Shown: positions 7,950-16,953 of the stretch, piece after piece
Position numbering within the stretch: position 1 is the first letter of the stretch
How the letters are laid out: every line of letters starts with the position of its first letter
Origin: Brenneria sp. hezel4-2-4
Lineage (GTDB): Bacteria; Pseudomonadota; Gammaproteobacteria; Enterobacterales; Enterobacteriaceae
Length of the DNA: 64,000 nt
Assembly (NCBI RefSeq): GCF_013155275.1
Contig: NZ_JABJXS010000002.1
Span: 124,001-188,000, forward strand
Direction: 5' to 3'
Notes under the pieces: model-generated
What the model was told of the DNA's origin: nothing
Databases searched by the model: none
Seen by the model: the letters and a program-made list of their open reading frames with translations, nothing else
Position numbers and translations under genes: made by a program

Positions 7950-9626
7950 TTAAAAAGTTTCCCAGTTATTTTCACCTTTCTTTGACGGGGGAAGCGCTCC
8001 GCCGGCGGGTAATCTTTGCGGCAAAGGCATGGGGCTGGCCGGGGAGGGACGATGATCGCCGGTCGCACCGCTTTCCGTCAGTTGGAATACCGCCACGGCT
8101 TCGGTTAACTGACGCGCCTGATCTTCCAGCGATGCCGCGGCGGCGGCGGATTCCTGCACCAATGAGGCGTTTTGCTGGGTGACGCCATCCATCTCGGTAA
8201 CGGCCTGCGCCACCTGACTGATGCCACGGCTTTGCTCCTCGGATGCCGAGGAAATTTCCCCCATCAGGTCGGTCACCCGGGTAACCGAGCGGACAATGTT
8301 ATGCATGGTTTCGCCGGCCAACGCCACCTGCCCGGAACCGGTATTAATCCGGCTGACGGATTCGGTAATCAACTCTTCGATCTCTTTGGCCGCCTGCGCG
8401 CTGCGCTGGGCCAGGCTCCTGACTTCACCGGCCACGACGGCGAAACCGCGGCCTTGTTCGCCCGCCCGTGCGGCTTCAACGGCTGCATTCAGCGCCAGAA
8501 TATTGGTCTGAAAGGCAATGCCGTTAATGACGCTGGTAATATCGGCGATTTTTTGGGAACTGGCGGTAATGTCTTGCATGGTGGTCACCACGTCATCAAC
8601 AATATTTCCCCCCTTGTGGGCCATCCCCGAGGCTTCCTGCGCCAGCGTGTTGGCCTGCTTGACGTTATCGGTGTTGAGTTTTACCGTCGCGCCCAACTGC
8701 TCCATACTGGCGGCGGTTTCTTCCAACGCCGAGGCCTGTTGCTCGGTACGCGAGGACAGGTCGCTGTTGCCGCTGCTGATTTCACCGGCTCCCTGATAGA
8801 TGGAGCTGGCGCTGTCGCGAATGGTACTGACGGTGCGGATCAGGCTTTCCTGCATTTCGCGCAGGTAGGGAATGAGTTGACCGATATTGTTACGGCCAAA
8901 ATCGGCAATCGCATGATGCAGTTGCCCTGCGGAGAGCGTCTGAAACTGTTTCTTGATGTTTTCCAGCGGGATCAGCAGGCAGGACACCAGATAGCGGTCG
9001 GTCATCAGCAACATCATCAGACCAATAATTAATGCGGCGATCAGGACGCGCTGGCAGGTTTTTACCAGTTGGTGGATCTGTTGGCTATTGGTTTCATCAT
9101 TGGCCGACAGCTGTTCGGTATATTTTTCCGTGGCTTTGCCAAATTCGATGCTGATTGGCGGCAGCGTACTTCTGACCGCATTGCGGTATTGATCAATATT
9201 CCCGGATTCAAGTAATGCCGTCATATTTCGCATTTCAGTAATAATATTTGTCCAGTGGCGAACAATATCATCGACCTGTTCCGGTAATACGCCGCTTTGC
9301 GGTTGGCTTTTAAACAGCTCAAGATCGTTTTGGCTGACGTTGATTGCCTCTGTCGCGCCTTTCAACATACCCTGGGTTTTTTCTATATCCCCGCTTTGAT
9401 GTAAATCCGCCGCCATAAAGAGACGCACCGCGGTACGGAAATAGGATTCCACGCCATGACTCATGATATTGCTGTTTTTCTTCTGAATCTGGCTGGTTTC
9501 CAGCAATTGGCTGACCTGGCTGAGCGAAGAAATGGCCAGCCAGGAAACGCCTCCCCAAAGCAGTAAGAAAAGGGCCAAGGTTGTTAATAATACTTTACGA
9601 ATACTTATATTTCTTAGCCAGTGCAT
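7950..9626 (-). CDS. methyl-accepting chemotaxis protein with NWETF tether
   Basis: A 558-residue transmembrane chemoreceptor of the Tar/Tsr type. The first membrane helix is at residues 12-33 ([19 protein letters not shown]), then a four-helix periplasmic sensor of about 155 residues, a second helix near 192-210 and a HAMP linker. The signalling tip with [30 protein letters not shown]-type sequence lies around residues 370-400. The last five residues are NWETF, the tether that binds CheR and CheB. The sensor contains [16 protein letters not shown], so the usual ligand arginine pair may be present, but the ligand cannot be named. AGGAT precedes the ATG. No che or flagellar genes are in the window, so it is an orphan receptor locus. 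Confidence 0.93.
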   Translation of the reverse strand: MHWLRNISIRKVLLTTLALFLLLWGGVSWLAISSLSQVSQLLETSQIQKKNSNIMSHGVESYFRTAVRLFMAADLHQSGDIEKTQGMLKGATEAINVSQNDLELFKSQPQSGVLPEQVDDIVRHWTNIITEMRNMTALLESGNIDQYRNAVRSTLPPISIEFGKATEKYTEQLSANDETNSQQIHQLVKTCQRVLIAALIIGLMMLLMTDRYLVSCLLIPLENIKKQFQTLSAGQLHHAIADFGRNNIGQLIPYLREMQESLIRTVSTIRDSASSIYQGAGEISSGNSDLSSRTEQQASALEETAASMEQLGATVKLNTDNVKQANTLAQEASGMAHKGGNIVDDVVTTMQDITASSQKIADITSVINGIAFQTNILALNAAVEAARAGEQGRGFAVVAGEVRSLAQRSAQAAKEIEELITESVSRINTGSGQVALAGETMHNIVRSVTRVTDLMGEISSASEEQSRGISQVAQAVTEMDGVTQQNASLVQESAAAAASLEDQARQLTEAVAVFQLTESGATGDHRPSPASPMPLPQRLPAGGALPPSKKGENNWETF

Positions 9627-9820
9627 AATGGTATCCTGATTAGTTATAGGTAGGTTATTTAGGGTATATTGTTATTGCTAATGGATTTATTTGCGTAAAG
9701 GCATTACATAACAAAGAACACGTTTTTTCCCCAATATCATTGAGAGTATCGGCATGTCCGGTCATTTTTTTATTAAAATCAATAAATATTCAAAAATAGC
9801 GATCGAGGTAACGTTAATTA

Positions 9821-9861
9821 AACAACCATGCCAATTAATGTTATTAATTGGCATGGTTGTT
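9821..9861. repeat. 19-bp perfect inverted repeat
   Basis: AACAACCATGCCAATTAAT (9821-9839) is followed by a GTT loop and its exact reverse complement (9843-9861). It lies in the 386-base AT-rich gap between the end of the FIST chemoreceptor and the start of the membrane chemoreceptor, both on the minus strand. There is no flanking T-run, so it is not a standard terminator. It could be a cruciform, a regulator site or part of a small RNA. Nothing else is recognisable in the gap. Confidence 0.7.
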
Positions 9862-10012
9862 GATTAGGTTGAATAAATTGAATAATTAAACGCGAATTAT
9901 TCGTGTTGTTAAACAATGATAACTATCAGCCTTATTTCTCCGCTATATCTCGGTGTGCTTTATTTAAAGACCGGAATAATTACCATGACGGCGCCCATCC
10001 CTGGCGCCGCGC

Positions 10013-11962
10013 CTAAGCCGAGGTCAGCCGTTGCAGAGTGGTCAGTTGATCGACCGCGTCATGCATGGCGTCCATGCCTTTGGCCGCTTCTTTCATGCGG
10101 GCCAGGTTAGTGGTCATATTACGGCGTTCCTGACTGGTTTCCGTGCTCATGGCGGCGATCCGATCGGCGGCTGAGATGCTTTGGTCGGCCATATTCTGCG
10201 TGGTGCTGACCGTTTGTGCGGCAACGCTGCGGATACGCTCAATGGTCTCGACGGCGGAGCGGATATTGCTGCGGGTGGCATCGGCCTGATCTTTTGACGA
10301 GCGGGCCAGACGGCGCACTTCATCCGCCACCACGGCAAAACCGCGTCCCGCCTCGCCGGCCCGCGCCGCTTCCACGGCGGCGTTGAGCGCCAGCAGGTTG
10401 GTCTGATCGGCAATTGCGCTGATACCGACGGTAATTTGAGTGATGCCGAGGGAAATCTGTTCCAGTTGGTTAAGCTCATGCTCCAGATTGTCTTGCGCCT
10501 CGCGGGTCTGCGTGGCGGCTTCGCTGATGGCGCGAATGCGGGATTCCGCCAGATCCAGCGTTTCAGTCTGGCGTGAAGTGGCGTGTTCAAGCTGTGGCAG
10601 AGCGGTCAGCAGCGGAGTGAGTTCTTCCTGATACCCCACCACCCGCTGAATAACGCCGGACTGAATGTTATGCATGGCTTCCCAACGGCGCAGCGCTCGC
10701 TGCGCGTAATGTCCCGCATAAGCGGCGTATTCGATGGGAAAGCGGGTCATGGCTTTAACATCGTGATCGAAAAAGGCCAGTGCGGATAAGGTTTGGTTGA
10801 TGGGAACACCGAAAATCTCCCCAAAGCTGGAGAAACCGGCGGCCGGCACGTTATCAAAGAAATTGGCCTGCTCCAGGCTGTCGGCGTTATTCATCCTGCG
10901 CAGTACGCAGTCGTTCAGCAACAACCCGCAGGGTTTGCCCTTGTCGGTCAGAAACTGCCGCCAGTCATGGCGGGTGGCGGTAACGAAGTCCGTCGCCTGA
11001 AGCAGATACAGACGATCGCCGAATTCCAGATCGCAGAAAAAGGTGATGCTGTCCGACTGAATGGTGGCGATGGAGCGAATAAAGTATTCATTATCAACCT
11101 TTACGCCGAAGGTTTTTCCGTCGAGCTGTTTTCCGATGTGATCCGGTCGGCAGCGCAGATATTCCGCCAACGCCTGAATAATGGGCTGCGGCTTGCCGTT
11201 GGCGTCGAACACCGATTTTACCGTACGCGCCACGGGATCGGCCTCCGCCACCAGCCAGCTTTGTTTGGTTGGCTCAAAGTTCTGGCTTTTGAACGGCGCA
11301 AAGGATTTTCCGTCGGCCATCTGGCAAAAAATCAGCACCGCTTTGCCCTGCAATACGTCGTGATTCGCACCGATATAGGTGGCGCTGAAATCGAGTTTTC
11401 CACCGGCTGAACCGCCGATGGTCATGCAGGGGAAACGCCCGCTGGCGTACCAGGCCTGCATCAGAAACCCCTCGGAGGCCGATAGGCCGTCGCAGTAGAT
11501 CATGGCGAACGTGCGATCGGCGGAAAGCGGCATCCTGACCTTAATCCGCTCCAGTTCCTGACGGATGGCGGCCACCCGCTGACCGGGGCCGGCATTTTCT
11601 CGCACATGCAAATCCACAAGATGCACCTCATGGCGGGATATCAGCGTCTGCGGCAACCATAACCAACTGCCCTGGTTACTCGCCATATCGCAATAGGTCG
11701 ATGTTTGCCGGCGGCTGCACAACGCGCCGGTGGAGGAGAGGGTGAGCACCGTTAAATTGGCGTCGGTGAAACGCTGCCAGGCGCTACTGACCTGGGCGAA
11801 ATCAACATCAGGAGGAATAAACACCAGCAGCAACCCTGTTTTGTCGGAAAGTCCGAGGGCGTTTAGCGAGGGGGGCGATGACTTGCAGTCAAACACGCCG
11901 CTGGCGGGGGATTTATGGCCGAAAATACTTGCTCCTGCACGGAAAGACGACAGAATTCCCAT
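10013..11962 (-). CDS. cytoplasmic FIST-domain methyl-accepting chemoreceptor
   Basis: A 649-residue protein with no signal peptide or membrane helix. Residues roughly 40-390 are a FIST sensor (FIST N followed by FIST C), a domain proposed to bind small ligands such as amino acids; features include [19 protein letters not shown] and [14 protein letters not shown] coiled-coil stretch around 430-490 leads to an MCP signalling domain whose tip, [21 protein letters not shown], lies near residue 525. It would report an intracellular metabolite to CheA/CheW. GAGGGA sits 9 bases before the ATG. The gene lies upstream of and on the same strand as the membrane receptor but separated by 386 bases, so they are probably separate units. 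Confidence 0.9.
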   Translation of the reverse strand: MGILSSFRAGASIFGHKSPASGVFDCKSSPPSLNALGLSDKTGLLLVFIPPDVDFAQVSSAWQRFTDANLTVLTLSSTGALCSRRQTSTYCDMASNQGSWLWLPQTLISRHEVHLVDLHVRENAGPGQRVAAIRQELERIKVRMPLSADRTFAMIYCDGLSASEGFLMQAWYASGRFPCMTIGGSAGGKLDFSATYIGANHDVLQGKAVLIFCQMADGKSFAPFKSQNFEPTKQSWLVAEADPVARTVKSVFDANGKPQPIIQALAEYLRCRPDHIGKQLDGKTFGVKVDNEYFIRSIATIQSDSITFFCDLEFGDRLYLLQATDFVTATRHDWRQFLTDKGKPCGLLLNDCVLRRMNNADSLEQANFFDNVPAAGFSSFGEIFGVPINQTLSALAFFDHDVKAMTRFPIEYAAYAGHYAQRALRRWEAMHNIQSGVIQRVVGYQEELTPLLTALPQLEHATSRQTETLDLAESRIRAISEAATQTREAQDNLEHELNQLEQISLGITQITVGISAIADQTNLLALNAAVEAARAGEAGRGFAVVADEVRRLARSSKDQADATRSNIRSAVETIERIRSVAAQTVSTTQNMADQSISAADRIAAMSTETSQERRNMTTNLARMKEAAKGMDAMHDAVDQLTTLQRLTSA

Positions 11963-12173
11963 AGATAGTTCCCTCTTTCAACTGAATCATGCAATGAATC
12001 GAATCATTGAATGAAAACAGTCTAATCCCTGACTCCTAAACCGTATGAGTTACTGGTCACGTTTATTTGCGGCATGCCAGGGAGAGGATCGCGTTTTCCG
12101 TGCGGGCCGGACGTCAGCCACCCCGATTTGGCGCGCGCGCATCTCAGAACGGGCAACCGGCGGCGGGGTGATT

Positions 12174-12638
12174 TCAGCTTTGGCGCAGACGAACTGCCAA
12201 TCCCTTGAGGAAATAGCGCAGCACCTGATCGCCGCACGGCCGGTAGTTTTTATGTTCGGGCGCACGCAGCATGGCGGTCAGTTCCGGTTGCGAGAGGCGG
12301 AAATCCTGCGACTGGAGTATCTCCTGAATGTCTGTGGTTTTCAGCGCAAACGCGACGCGCAGCTTTTTCAGGATAATATTGTTGGTGATTTTACGTTCCA
12401 CTTTAGGCGCCGGACGGCTGTCGTCCTTTCCGCGTTTGTGGATAATCAGGCCATCAAGAAAGGCGCCCATCAGAATATCCGGGCACGGCTGGTAGCCTTC
12501 TTCCTCTTCTTTTTTAACAAAACCGGCGATTTTCTGGGGCGTTATGCTGACGTCCATCAACGCCAGGATCCCAATCAATTGCTCGTTATTCAAATTCAGC
12601 GTGTAGCGCACGCTACGTAATACATCGTTATTTATCAT
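12174..12638 (-). CDS. yehS: YehS, DUF1456 family protein
   Basis: A 154-residue cytoplasmic protein made of two DUF1456 repeats: residues about 1-70 (MINNDVLRSVRYTLNLNNEQL, KKEEEEGYQPCPDILMGAFLDGL) and about 85-150 (NNIILKKLRVAFALKTTDIQ, PEHKNYRPCGDQVLRYFLKGL). Each repeat has the pattern N-x-x-x-x-x-x-R-(Y/V) ending in a C-x-D-x-x-x-x-x-F-L-x-G-L motif. This is the widespread gamma-proteobacterial YehS, whose function is not known. It is monocistronic on the minus strand between the FIST receptor and the ArsR gene. The 211 bases downstream hold nothing I recognise. Confidence 0.9.
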   Translation of the reverse strand: MINNDVLRSVRYTLNLNNEQLIGILALMDVSITPQKIAGFVKKEEEEGYQPCPDILMGAFLDGLIIHKRGKDDSRPAPKVERKITNNIILKKLRVAFALKTTDIQEILQSQDFRLSQPELTAMLRAPEHKNYRPCGDQVLRYFLKGLAVRLRQS

Positions 12639-12809
12639 TACGGACTGTTCCCGCCATTTATAACCGTTATGGCCGGGTAGTATAAAGCGATCTGCCGCAA
12701 GGATCTCAGCCTTGACGATGAATTTTTATGTTTGGGCGAAGAGCGCCCGACTTGAGTGCCGGAAAACGCTATCGTTATTCGGCACGATAAAGACGCCGCT
12801 GCCAACGGG

Positions 12810-13112
12810 TTAAATCTGTTGCGACAAAATCGCATCCAGCAGCCCCGGGAAACGCGTTTGCAGTTCGTCGTGGCGTAATCTGTTCATATGGGTGGTGCCG
12901 ATATTGGTGGTGTGGATAAGACCTGCATCGCGCAATACCCGGAAATGGTGAGAAACGCTGGACTTGGGGCGGCCGCCGTCCAGCTCGCTGCAATTGGCTT
13001 CGCCTAACCGCGCCAGCAGGCGGACGATGTCCAGGCGTACCGGATCGCTTAAGGCGTAAAGCACGCGCTCAAGGATAAATTCATCGGGTGTAGGGTGTTT
13101 AAATGCTCTCAT
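12810..13112 (-). CDS. ArsR-family transcriptional repressor
   Basis: A small winged-helix repressor: VLYALSDPVRLDIVRLL, then SSVSHHFRVLRDAGLI as the recognition helix. It lacks the CxC metal-sensing motif of classical ArsR/SmtB proteins, so the signal is probably not a metal. I place the start at ATG 13112 (MRAFKHPTPDEF, 100 residues) because an upstream in-frame ATG at 13148 lies inside a palindromic operator and would add 12 atypical residues. There is no clear ribosome-binding site, and TATAAT at 13118-13123 on the same strand ends 5 bases before this ATG, suggesting a leaderless or nearly leaderless message. It is divergent from the Old Yellow Enzyme gene, its probable target. Confidence 0.8.
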   Translation of the reverse strand: MRAFKHPTPDEFILERVLYALSDPVRLDIVRLLARLGEANCSELDGGRPKSSVSHHFRVLRDAGLIHTTNIGTTHMNRLRHDELQTRFPGLLDAILSQQI

Positions 13113-13146
13113 GAGGGAATTATAGCGGCAGGGTTGTTTAAAATCC

Positions 13147-13160
13147 ATTATTCGAATAAT
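13147..13160. promoter_or_regulatory. 14-bp perfect palindrome, likely ArsR operator
   Basis: ATTATTCGAATAAT reads the same on both strands and lies between the divergent ArsR regulator and the oxidoreductase, 46 bases before the oxidoreductase start. Short AT-rich palindromes of this kind are typical ArsR-family sites. Repression of both genes by the flanking ArsR protein is an inference. Confidence 0.6.
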
Positions 13161-13205
13161 ATCGAAATATAGAACTATCCCTTAAGCCACAAAAAGGAAA
13201 TGTCC

Positions 13206-14294
13206 ATGTCAGCACTATTTCAACCGTTTAAACTGAAAGATATCACGCTGCGCAACCGTATCGCGGTGCCGCCCATGTGTATGTATTCCGCCAATGATGG
13301 CCTGATCAACGACTGGCACCAGGTGAATTACGCCTCGATGGCGCGCGGCGGAGCCGGCTTGGTGATCGTCGAGGCAACCGCCGTGGCGCCGGAAGGCCGT
13401 ATCACGCCTCACTGTGCCGGTCTGTGGAGCGATGGTTTGGCGCAGGCGTTCGTGCCGGTGGTTAAGGCGATTAAAGCCGCCGGATCGGTTCCGGGGATCC
13501 AGATCGGCCACGCCGGGCGTAAAGCCAGCGCCAATATTCCGTGGGAAGGCGACGACCATATCGCCGAGGGCGATCCGCGCGGCTGGCAGACTATCGCCCC
13601 GTCCGCCATTGCGTATGGCGCGAATCTGCCCAAACAGCCGCGGGAAATGACGCTGGATGATATCGCCAGAGTGCGTAATGATTTTGTGGCGGCGGCCCGC
13701 CGGGCAAGAGAAGCGGGGTTTGAATGGCTGGAACTGCATTTTGCCCATGGCTATCTGGGGCAGAGTTTCTTCTCCACGCATTCCAATCAGCGCAGCGATC
13801 AATATGGCGGCAGTTTCGATAATCGCAGCCGTTTTCTGCTGGAAACGCTGGCCGCGGTACGTGAGGTGTGGCCGGAACATTTACCGCTGACCGCGCGTTT
13901 CGGCGTGATTGAATTCGATGGTCGGGATGAAGAAACGCTACAGGAATCGATCGAACTGACACGGCGCTTCAAGCAGCAGGGGCTGGATATGCTCAGCGTC
14001 AGCATCGGCTTTTCCACCCCGGACGCCGATATTCCCTGGGCGCCGGCCTTTATGGGGCCGATTGCCGAACAGGTTCGCCGGCAGGCGGATATTCCGGTGT
14101 CGTCGGCCTGGGGCTTTGGTACGCCGGAACTGGCGGAGCAGGCGGTAAAATCGGGTCAGTTGGATCTGGTCATGGTGGGTAAAGCTCATTTGGCTAACCC
14201 GCACTGGAGTTATCAGGCCGCGCGCGAACTGGGTATCGATCGCGCGTCATGGACGCTGCCCGCGCCTTATGCCCACTGGCTGGAAAGGTACTAA
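13206..14294 (+). CDS. Old Yellow Enzyme, YqjM-type NADPH:flavin oxidoreductase
   Basis: A 362-residue FMN-dependent ene-reductase of the class III (thermophilic-like, YqjM) group. Diagnostic residues are PPMCMYS with the Cys and Tyr of this class, WHQVNYASMARGGAGLVIVEATAV, QIGHAGRKAS, and LHFAHGYLGQSFFSTHSNQR with the His pair region that binds substrate oxygen, followed by DQYGGSFDNRSRF. It reduces activated C=C bonds of alpha,beta-unsaturated carbonyls and often helps detoxify electrophiles. ATG 13206 is preferred over ATG 13200 because AAGGA at 13194-13198 lies 7 bases upstream. Control by the divergent ArsR repressor recalls the nemRA arrangement, though nemR is TetR-type, so the analogy is functional only. 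Confidence 0.92.
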   Translation: MSALFQPFKLKDITLRNRIAVPPMCMYSANDGLINDWHQVNYASMARGGAGLVIVEATAVAPEGRITPHCAGLWSDGLAQAFVPVVKAIKAAGSVPGIQIGHAGRKASANIPWEGDDHIAEGDPRGWQTIAPSAIAYGANLPKQPREMTLDDIARVRNDFVAAARRAREAGFEWLELHFAHGYLGQSFFSTHSNQRSDQYGGSFDNRSRFLLETLAAVREVWPEHLPLTARFGVIEFDGRDEETLQESIELTRRFKQQGLDMLSVSIGFSTPDADIPWAPAFMGPIAEQVRRQADIPVSSAWGFGTPELAEQAVKSGQLDLVMVGKAHLANPHWSYQAARELGIDRASWTLPAPYAHWLERY

Positions 14295-14303
14295 CGCTGT
14301 ATA

Positions 14304-14334
14304 CGGCAGGCGGCGTTCTGCGGGCCGCCTGCCG
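14304..14334. terminator. 11-bp GC-rich hairpin after the oxidoreductase
   Basis: CGGCAGGCGGC (14304-14314) pairs exactly with GCCGCCTGCCG (14324-14334) around a 9-base loop, 10 bases after the stop codon. It lacks a T-run but its position suggests transcript end or stabilisation. Confidence 0.45.
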
Positions 14335-14398
14335 CCGGATTACCTTGTATGAGGCGTACGCCATGGGGAACGGCTGACCGCTCGGACTTTCCCGCCGC

Positions 14399-14426
14399 CC
14401 CGACTTTCCGCCGGCGAAAAGTCGGG
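14399..14426. terminator. 9-bp hairpin with short T-rich tail
   Basis: CCCGACTTT (14399-14407) pairs with AAAGTCGGG (14418-14426), followed by TTCCTTC. It may be a second, weak terminator in the 286-base gap before the enolase-superfamily gene. No gene is seen in that gap. Confidence 0.4.
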
Positions 14427-14580
14427 TTCCTTCAATTCCCTCGCACGCGTAACGCTCATCTCCCTTTAGGCTGGACGGGCATTATGCCGCCAAACTTGTG
14501 AAACGTTCCGTCATCGCTTAATAATGTACCGCACTATCTGATGTGAAATAGCGGCTTAGCGGTGAGGAAAGAAATTACCA

Positions 14581-15762
14581 ATGAAAATAACTGATGTACG
14601 AACCATTCTGGCCAATCGATATATGTTTGTCGAAATTACCACCGATGAAGGGCTTAAGGGCATCGGCGAATCCGGAGCCTGGGGATTTCTTGACGCATCA
14701 AAGGGGGCGGTTGACGCGCTTCGTACTTACCTTATCGGTCAGGATCCGTTGCGTATAGAGCACCATTGGCAATATATGTATCGCTGCTGGCATTTTCGCG
14801 GAGCAGCGATCATGGGGGCAATCAGCGCGATTGATATTGCGCTGTGGGATATCGCCGGTAAGTTCTATGGCGCGCCGGTGTATAATTTGCTGGGCGGTCG
14901 CTGTCGGGATAAGGCGCGCGTTTACGCCCACGCCGGCGGCAGAACCACCGAAGAAACGATTGAAAATCTCAAACAGGCGAAAGCCGAAGGGTTTACCGCC
15001 ATCGGTCATCTGTCGCCGTTTCTTGACGAATCGCGCGATACCCCTTACTTCACCACCCACGCCAGGGAAATCGGGGAGGCGATTGAACGGATCGGCGCCT
15101 ATCGCGAGGCGGTGGGAAATTCGGTGGATTTATGCATTGAAATACACCGGCGTTTGAAGCCTGCGGATGCGGTGGTATTAGCCAGAGGAATCGAGGCTTT
15201 TTATCCTTATTTCATTGAAGATCCGATTGGCGCCGACAATTTTGATTCCATGGCCGAAGTGGCGGATAAAATCAATATTCCCATTGCCACCGGCGAGCGG
15301 TTAAATAATCCGCAGGAATTCGCGATGCTGATTAAACGTAATGCGGTGTCCTATGTGCGTCCCGATGTTTGCATGTGCGGCGGCATTACCGGCGCGAAAA
15401 AAATCGCGGCGCTGGCGGAAGCGCACGATCTGATGGTGGTGCCTCATAACCCGCTCAGCCCGGTTTCCACCGCGGCCTGTTTGCAGATAGCCGTGAGTAT
15501 TCCGAACTTTGCCCTGTTGGAATATCCGGGTGACGATCGGCCGGCGCTGTCGGAAAAATTCGGCGCCACCGGCGTGGAGAATGGCGTACTGAAAAAAGAT
15601 ATGGTGAAAAGCACATTCCGATGCGTCGACGGATTTATGGAAATTCCGACGGCGGCGGGTATCGGCATTGAGCTTGCCGATAATGTGGCGGAACACTTTC
15701 CCTATCGCCGTCGGGGATTGAAAACCCGGCTGCATATTGATGGCTCCGTGGTGGATCAATAA
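14581..15762 (+). CDS. enolase-superfamily acid-sugar dehydratase (MR/MLE, DgoD/ManD-like)
   Basis: A 393-residue member of the mandelate racemase/muconate lactonizing group of the enolase superfamily. The N-terminal capping domain runs to about residue 115 (GIGESGAWGF, ISAIDIALWDIAGK), followed by a TIM barrel. Metal ligands are visible on successive strands in CIEIHRRL, FIEDPIG and TGERL. The His in EIHRRL and the His in PHNPLSP match the catalytic pair of galactonate and mannonate dehydratases. It has no KxK motif of the mandelate racemase type. It should therefore dehydrate a sugar acid, but which one is unclear. AGGAAAG precedes the ATG. No sugar-acid kinase, aldolase or transporter lies beside it, so context does not help. 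Confidence 0.8.
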   Translation: MKITDVRTILANRYMFVEITTDEGLKGIGESGAWGFLDASKGAVDALRTYLIGQDPLRIEHHWQYMYRCWHFRGAAIMGAISAIDIALWDIAGKFYGAPVYNLLGGRCRDKARVYAHAGGRTTEETIENLKQAKAEGFTAIGHLSPFLDESRDTPYFTTHAREIGEAIERIGAYREAVGNSVDLCIEIHRRLKPADAVVLARGIEAFYPYFIEDPIGADNFDSMAEVADKINIPIATGERLNNPQEFAMLIKRNAVSYVRPDVCMCGGITGAKKIAALAEAHDLMVVPHNPLSPVSTAACLQIAVSIPNFALLEYPGDDRPALSEKFGATGVENGVLKKDMVKSTFRCVDGFMEIPTAAGIGIELADNVAEHFPYRRRGLKTRLHIDGSVVDQ

Positions 15763-15849
15763 TCGCTTTTGAAGAATGCGCATCGTGCCGATGCGCTTAG
15801 ACCCGCTTATCAGGCAGGGATTGGATGTGCCGCGCCGCGCCTGAGACCA

Positions 15850-16749
15850 TCAGACACACTTGGGCAGCGCGTCGATATAGGGCTGAATTTCCTCTCTGTT
15901 TTTCAAAATAATCTGCTGATTGACCGGCCGATCCGTCGCGCTGGTCGGCAGGCCGAGGCGCCTTAACGTGTGGCACAGTAACGCCTGCCGACAGCATAGC
16001 GAAACTTCCCCGTCTTTCATTCCGTAGTCCAGCTCCAGAATGCGCTTGTGCGTGGGGGGGAGATCCTGATGCGGCGCCAACACCAGCGTCAGAATGGTAT
16101 GCCACGGCTTATCGGAAGCAGGATCGATCGTTGACGGTTGAACGCCGTCGATACGTAAAATCCGCGTCAGAACAAAGTCGCAGAATTGCTGCTTTGTGTT
16201 GCAGAAAGCGCGGACATGCCAGCGAAACCCATTATGTCCCAGGGCGTGGGGAGACAGTAGCCTTAACGATTCATCCAGCGATGATGTTGACTGATAGCTG
16301 ACCCAAATCGCCATCTTTTTCCGGATGGCCTTGACCACGGTTTCCACCGTCTGCTCATCGACCGCACGCGTGGGATAGTGCGCCCAGTCAACCTCGGGCG
16401 CCGAGCCGATAAAGCTGGCGTCCGGCTCCAGTATGCCGGTCTCCGTCGCCAATAATTCTTCCAGATAACGCTGCGCGGAACTTTGCGGATAGATCGGCGC
16501 GAAATTAGGGGTTGCGGTGTATGTTTTGGCGCTGCGGTCGTAGATCAGATTATCGGGCGCGATTTCCATGTATTTGGAAATGTCGAGCGACGCCTGTGGA
16601 ATCGACAGCCCAAAAAAAGTCGTCAGATCCGTGCGGTTGATATTTCCTTCCCAACGAAGACGAAAGTCGATGAACTGGAGGCGGCGCTCCAGTCCCCAGC
16701 TTCGCCCTTTGGGAGGGCGCTCTGAATTTGCGGTAGAATGTTCAGGCAT
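15850..16749 (-). CDS. WYL-domain transcriptional regulator, CapW/BrxR type
   Basis: A 299-residue regulator with the architecture described for CapW and BrxR: an N-terminal winged helix (WGLERRLQFIDFRLRWEGNI, then INRTDLTTFFGLSIPQASLD), a central WYL domain about residues 135-215 (IWVSYQST, LSPHALGHNGFRWHVRAFC) and a C-terminal extension. CapW and BrxR are repressors found with CBASS and BREX anti-phage systems and are thought to sense DNA damage or nucleic-acid ligands. No defence genes adjoin this copy. It is divergent from pgaA (204-base gap) and tail-to-tail with the dehydratase, so its target might be itself, pga, or something lost. The start at 16749 has no evident ribosome-binding site. 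The family call is from recognition of the fold pattern, without a search. Confidence 0.78.
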   Translation of the reverse strand: MPEHSTANSERPPKGRSWGLERRLQFIDFRLRWEGNINRTDLTTFFGLSIPQASLDISKYMEIAPDNLIYDRSAKTYTATPNFAPIYPQSSAQRYLEELLATETGILEPDASFIGSAPEVDWAHYPTRAVDEQTVETVVKAIRKKMAIWVSYQSTSSLDESLRLLSPHALGHNGFRWHVRAFCNTKQQFCDFVLTRILRIDGVQPSTIDPASDKPWHTILTLVLAPHQDLPPTHKRILELDYGMKDGEVSLCCRQALLCHTLRRLGLPTSATDRPVNQQIILKNREEIQPYIDALPKCV

Positions 16750-16751
16750 AT

Positions 16752-16802
16752 GCGTATAAATACTAGACGGATATAAAAAGTAGTCGTATCATAATTATAC
16801 GC
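16752..16802. promoter_or_regulatory. spaced inverted repeat in the WYL-pgaA intergenic region
   Basis: GCGTATAA (16752-16759) and TTATACGC (16795-16802) are exact inverted copies 35 bases apart, immediately upstream of the WYL gene start. The AT-rich segment probably contains that gene's promoter, and the repeats could be operator halves. The remainder up to 16953 must hold the pga promoter; I cannot place it. Confidence 0.35.
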
Positions 16803-16953
16803 TAAAACCCCTTTTTCGTCTACGAGAGGCCGCTGTACGCCATAAAGATCATCATCTTTCGCGGTTAACGCGACGCTATTTTCGTTGAGTTCAGTGATTC
16901 GCTGAGCCATTGGTTTGGAAATTTTATTCATCCTATAAATATCGGGAGCTATT

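Noticed and set aside
8172-9032. 286-codon plus-strand frame antisense to the membrane chemoreceptor
   Set aside because: Composition is rich in Gly, His and Arg without motifs, and the opposite strand is a clear chemoreceptor.
9989-10012. GGCGCC repeats after the FIST chemoreceptor as a terminator
   Set aside because: The stem is only 6 bp with an 8-base loop and no T-run on the minus strand; too weak to list.
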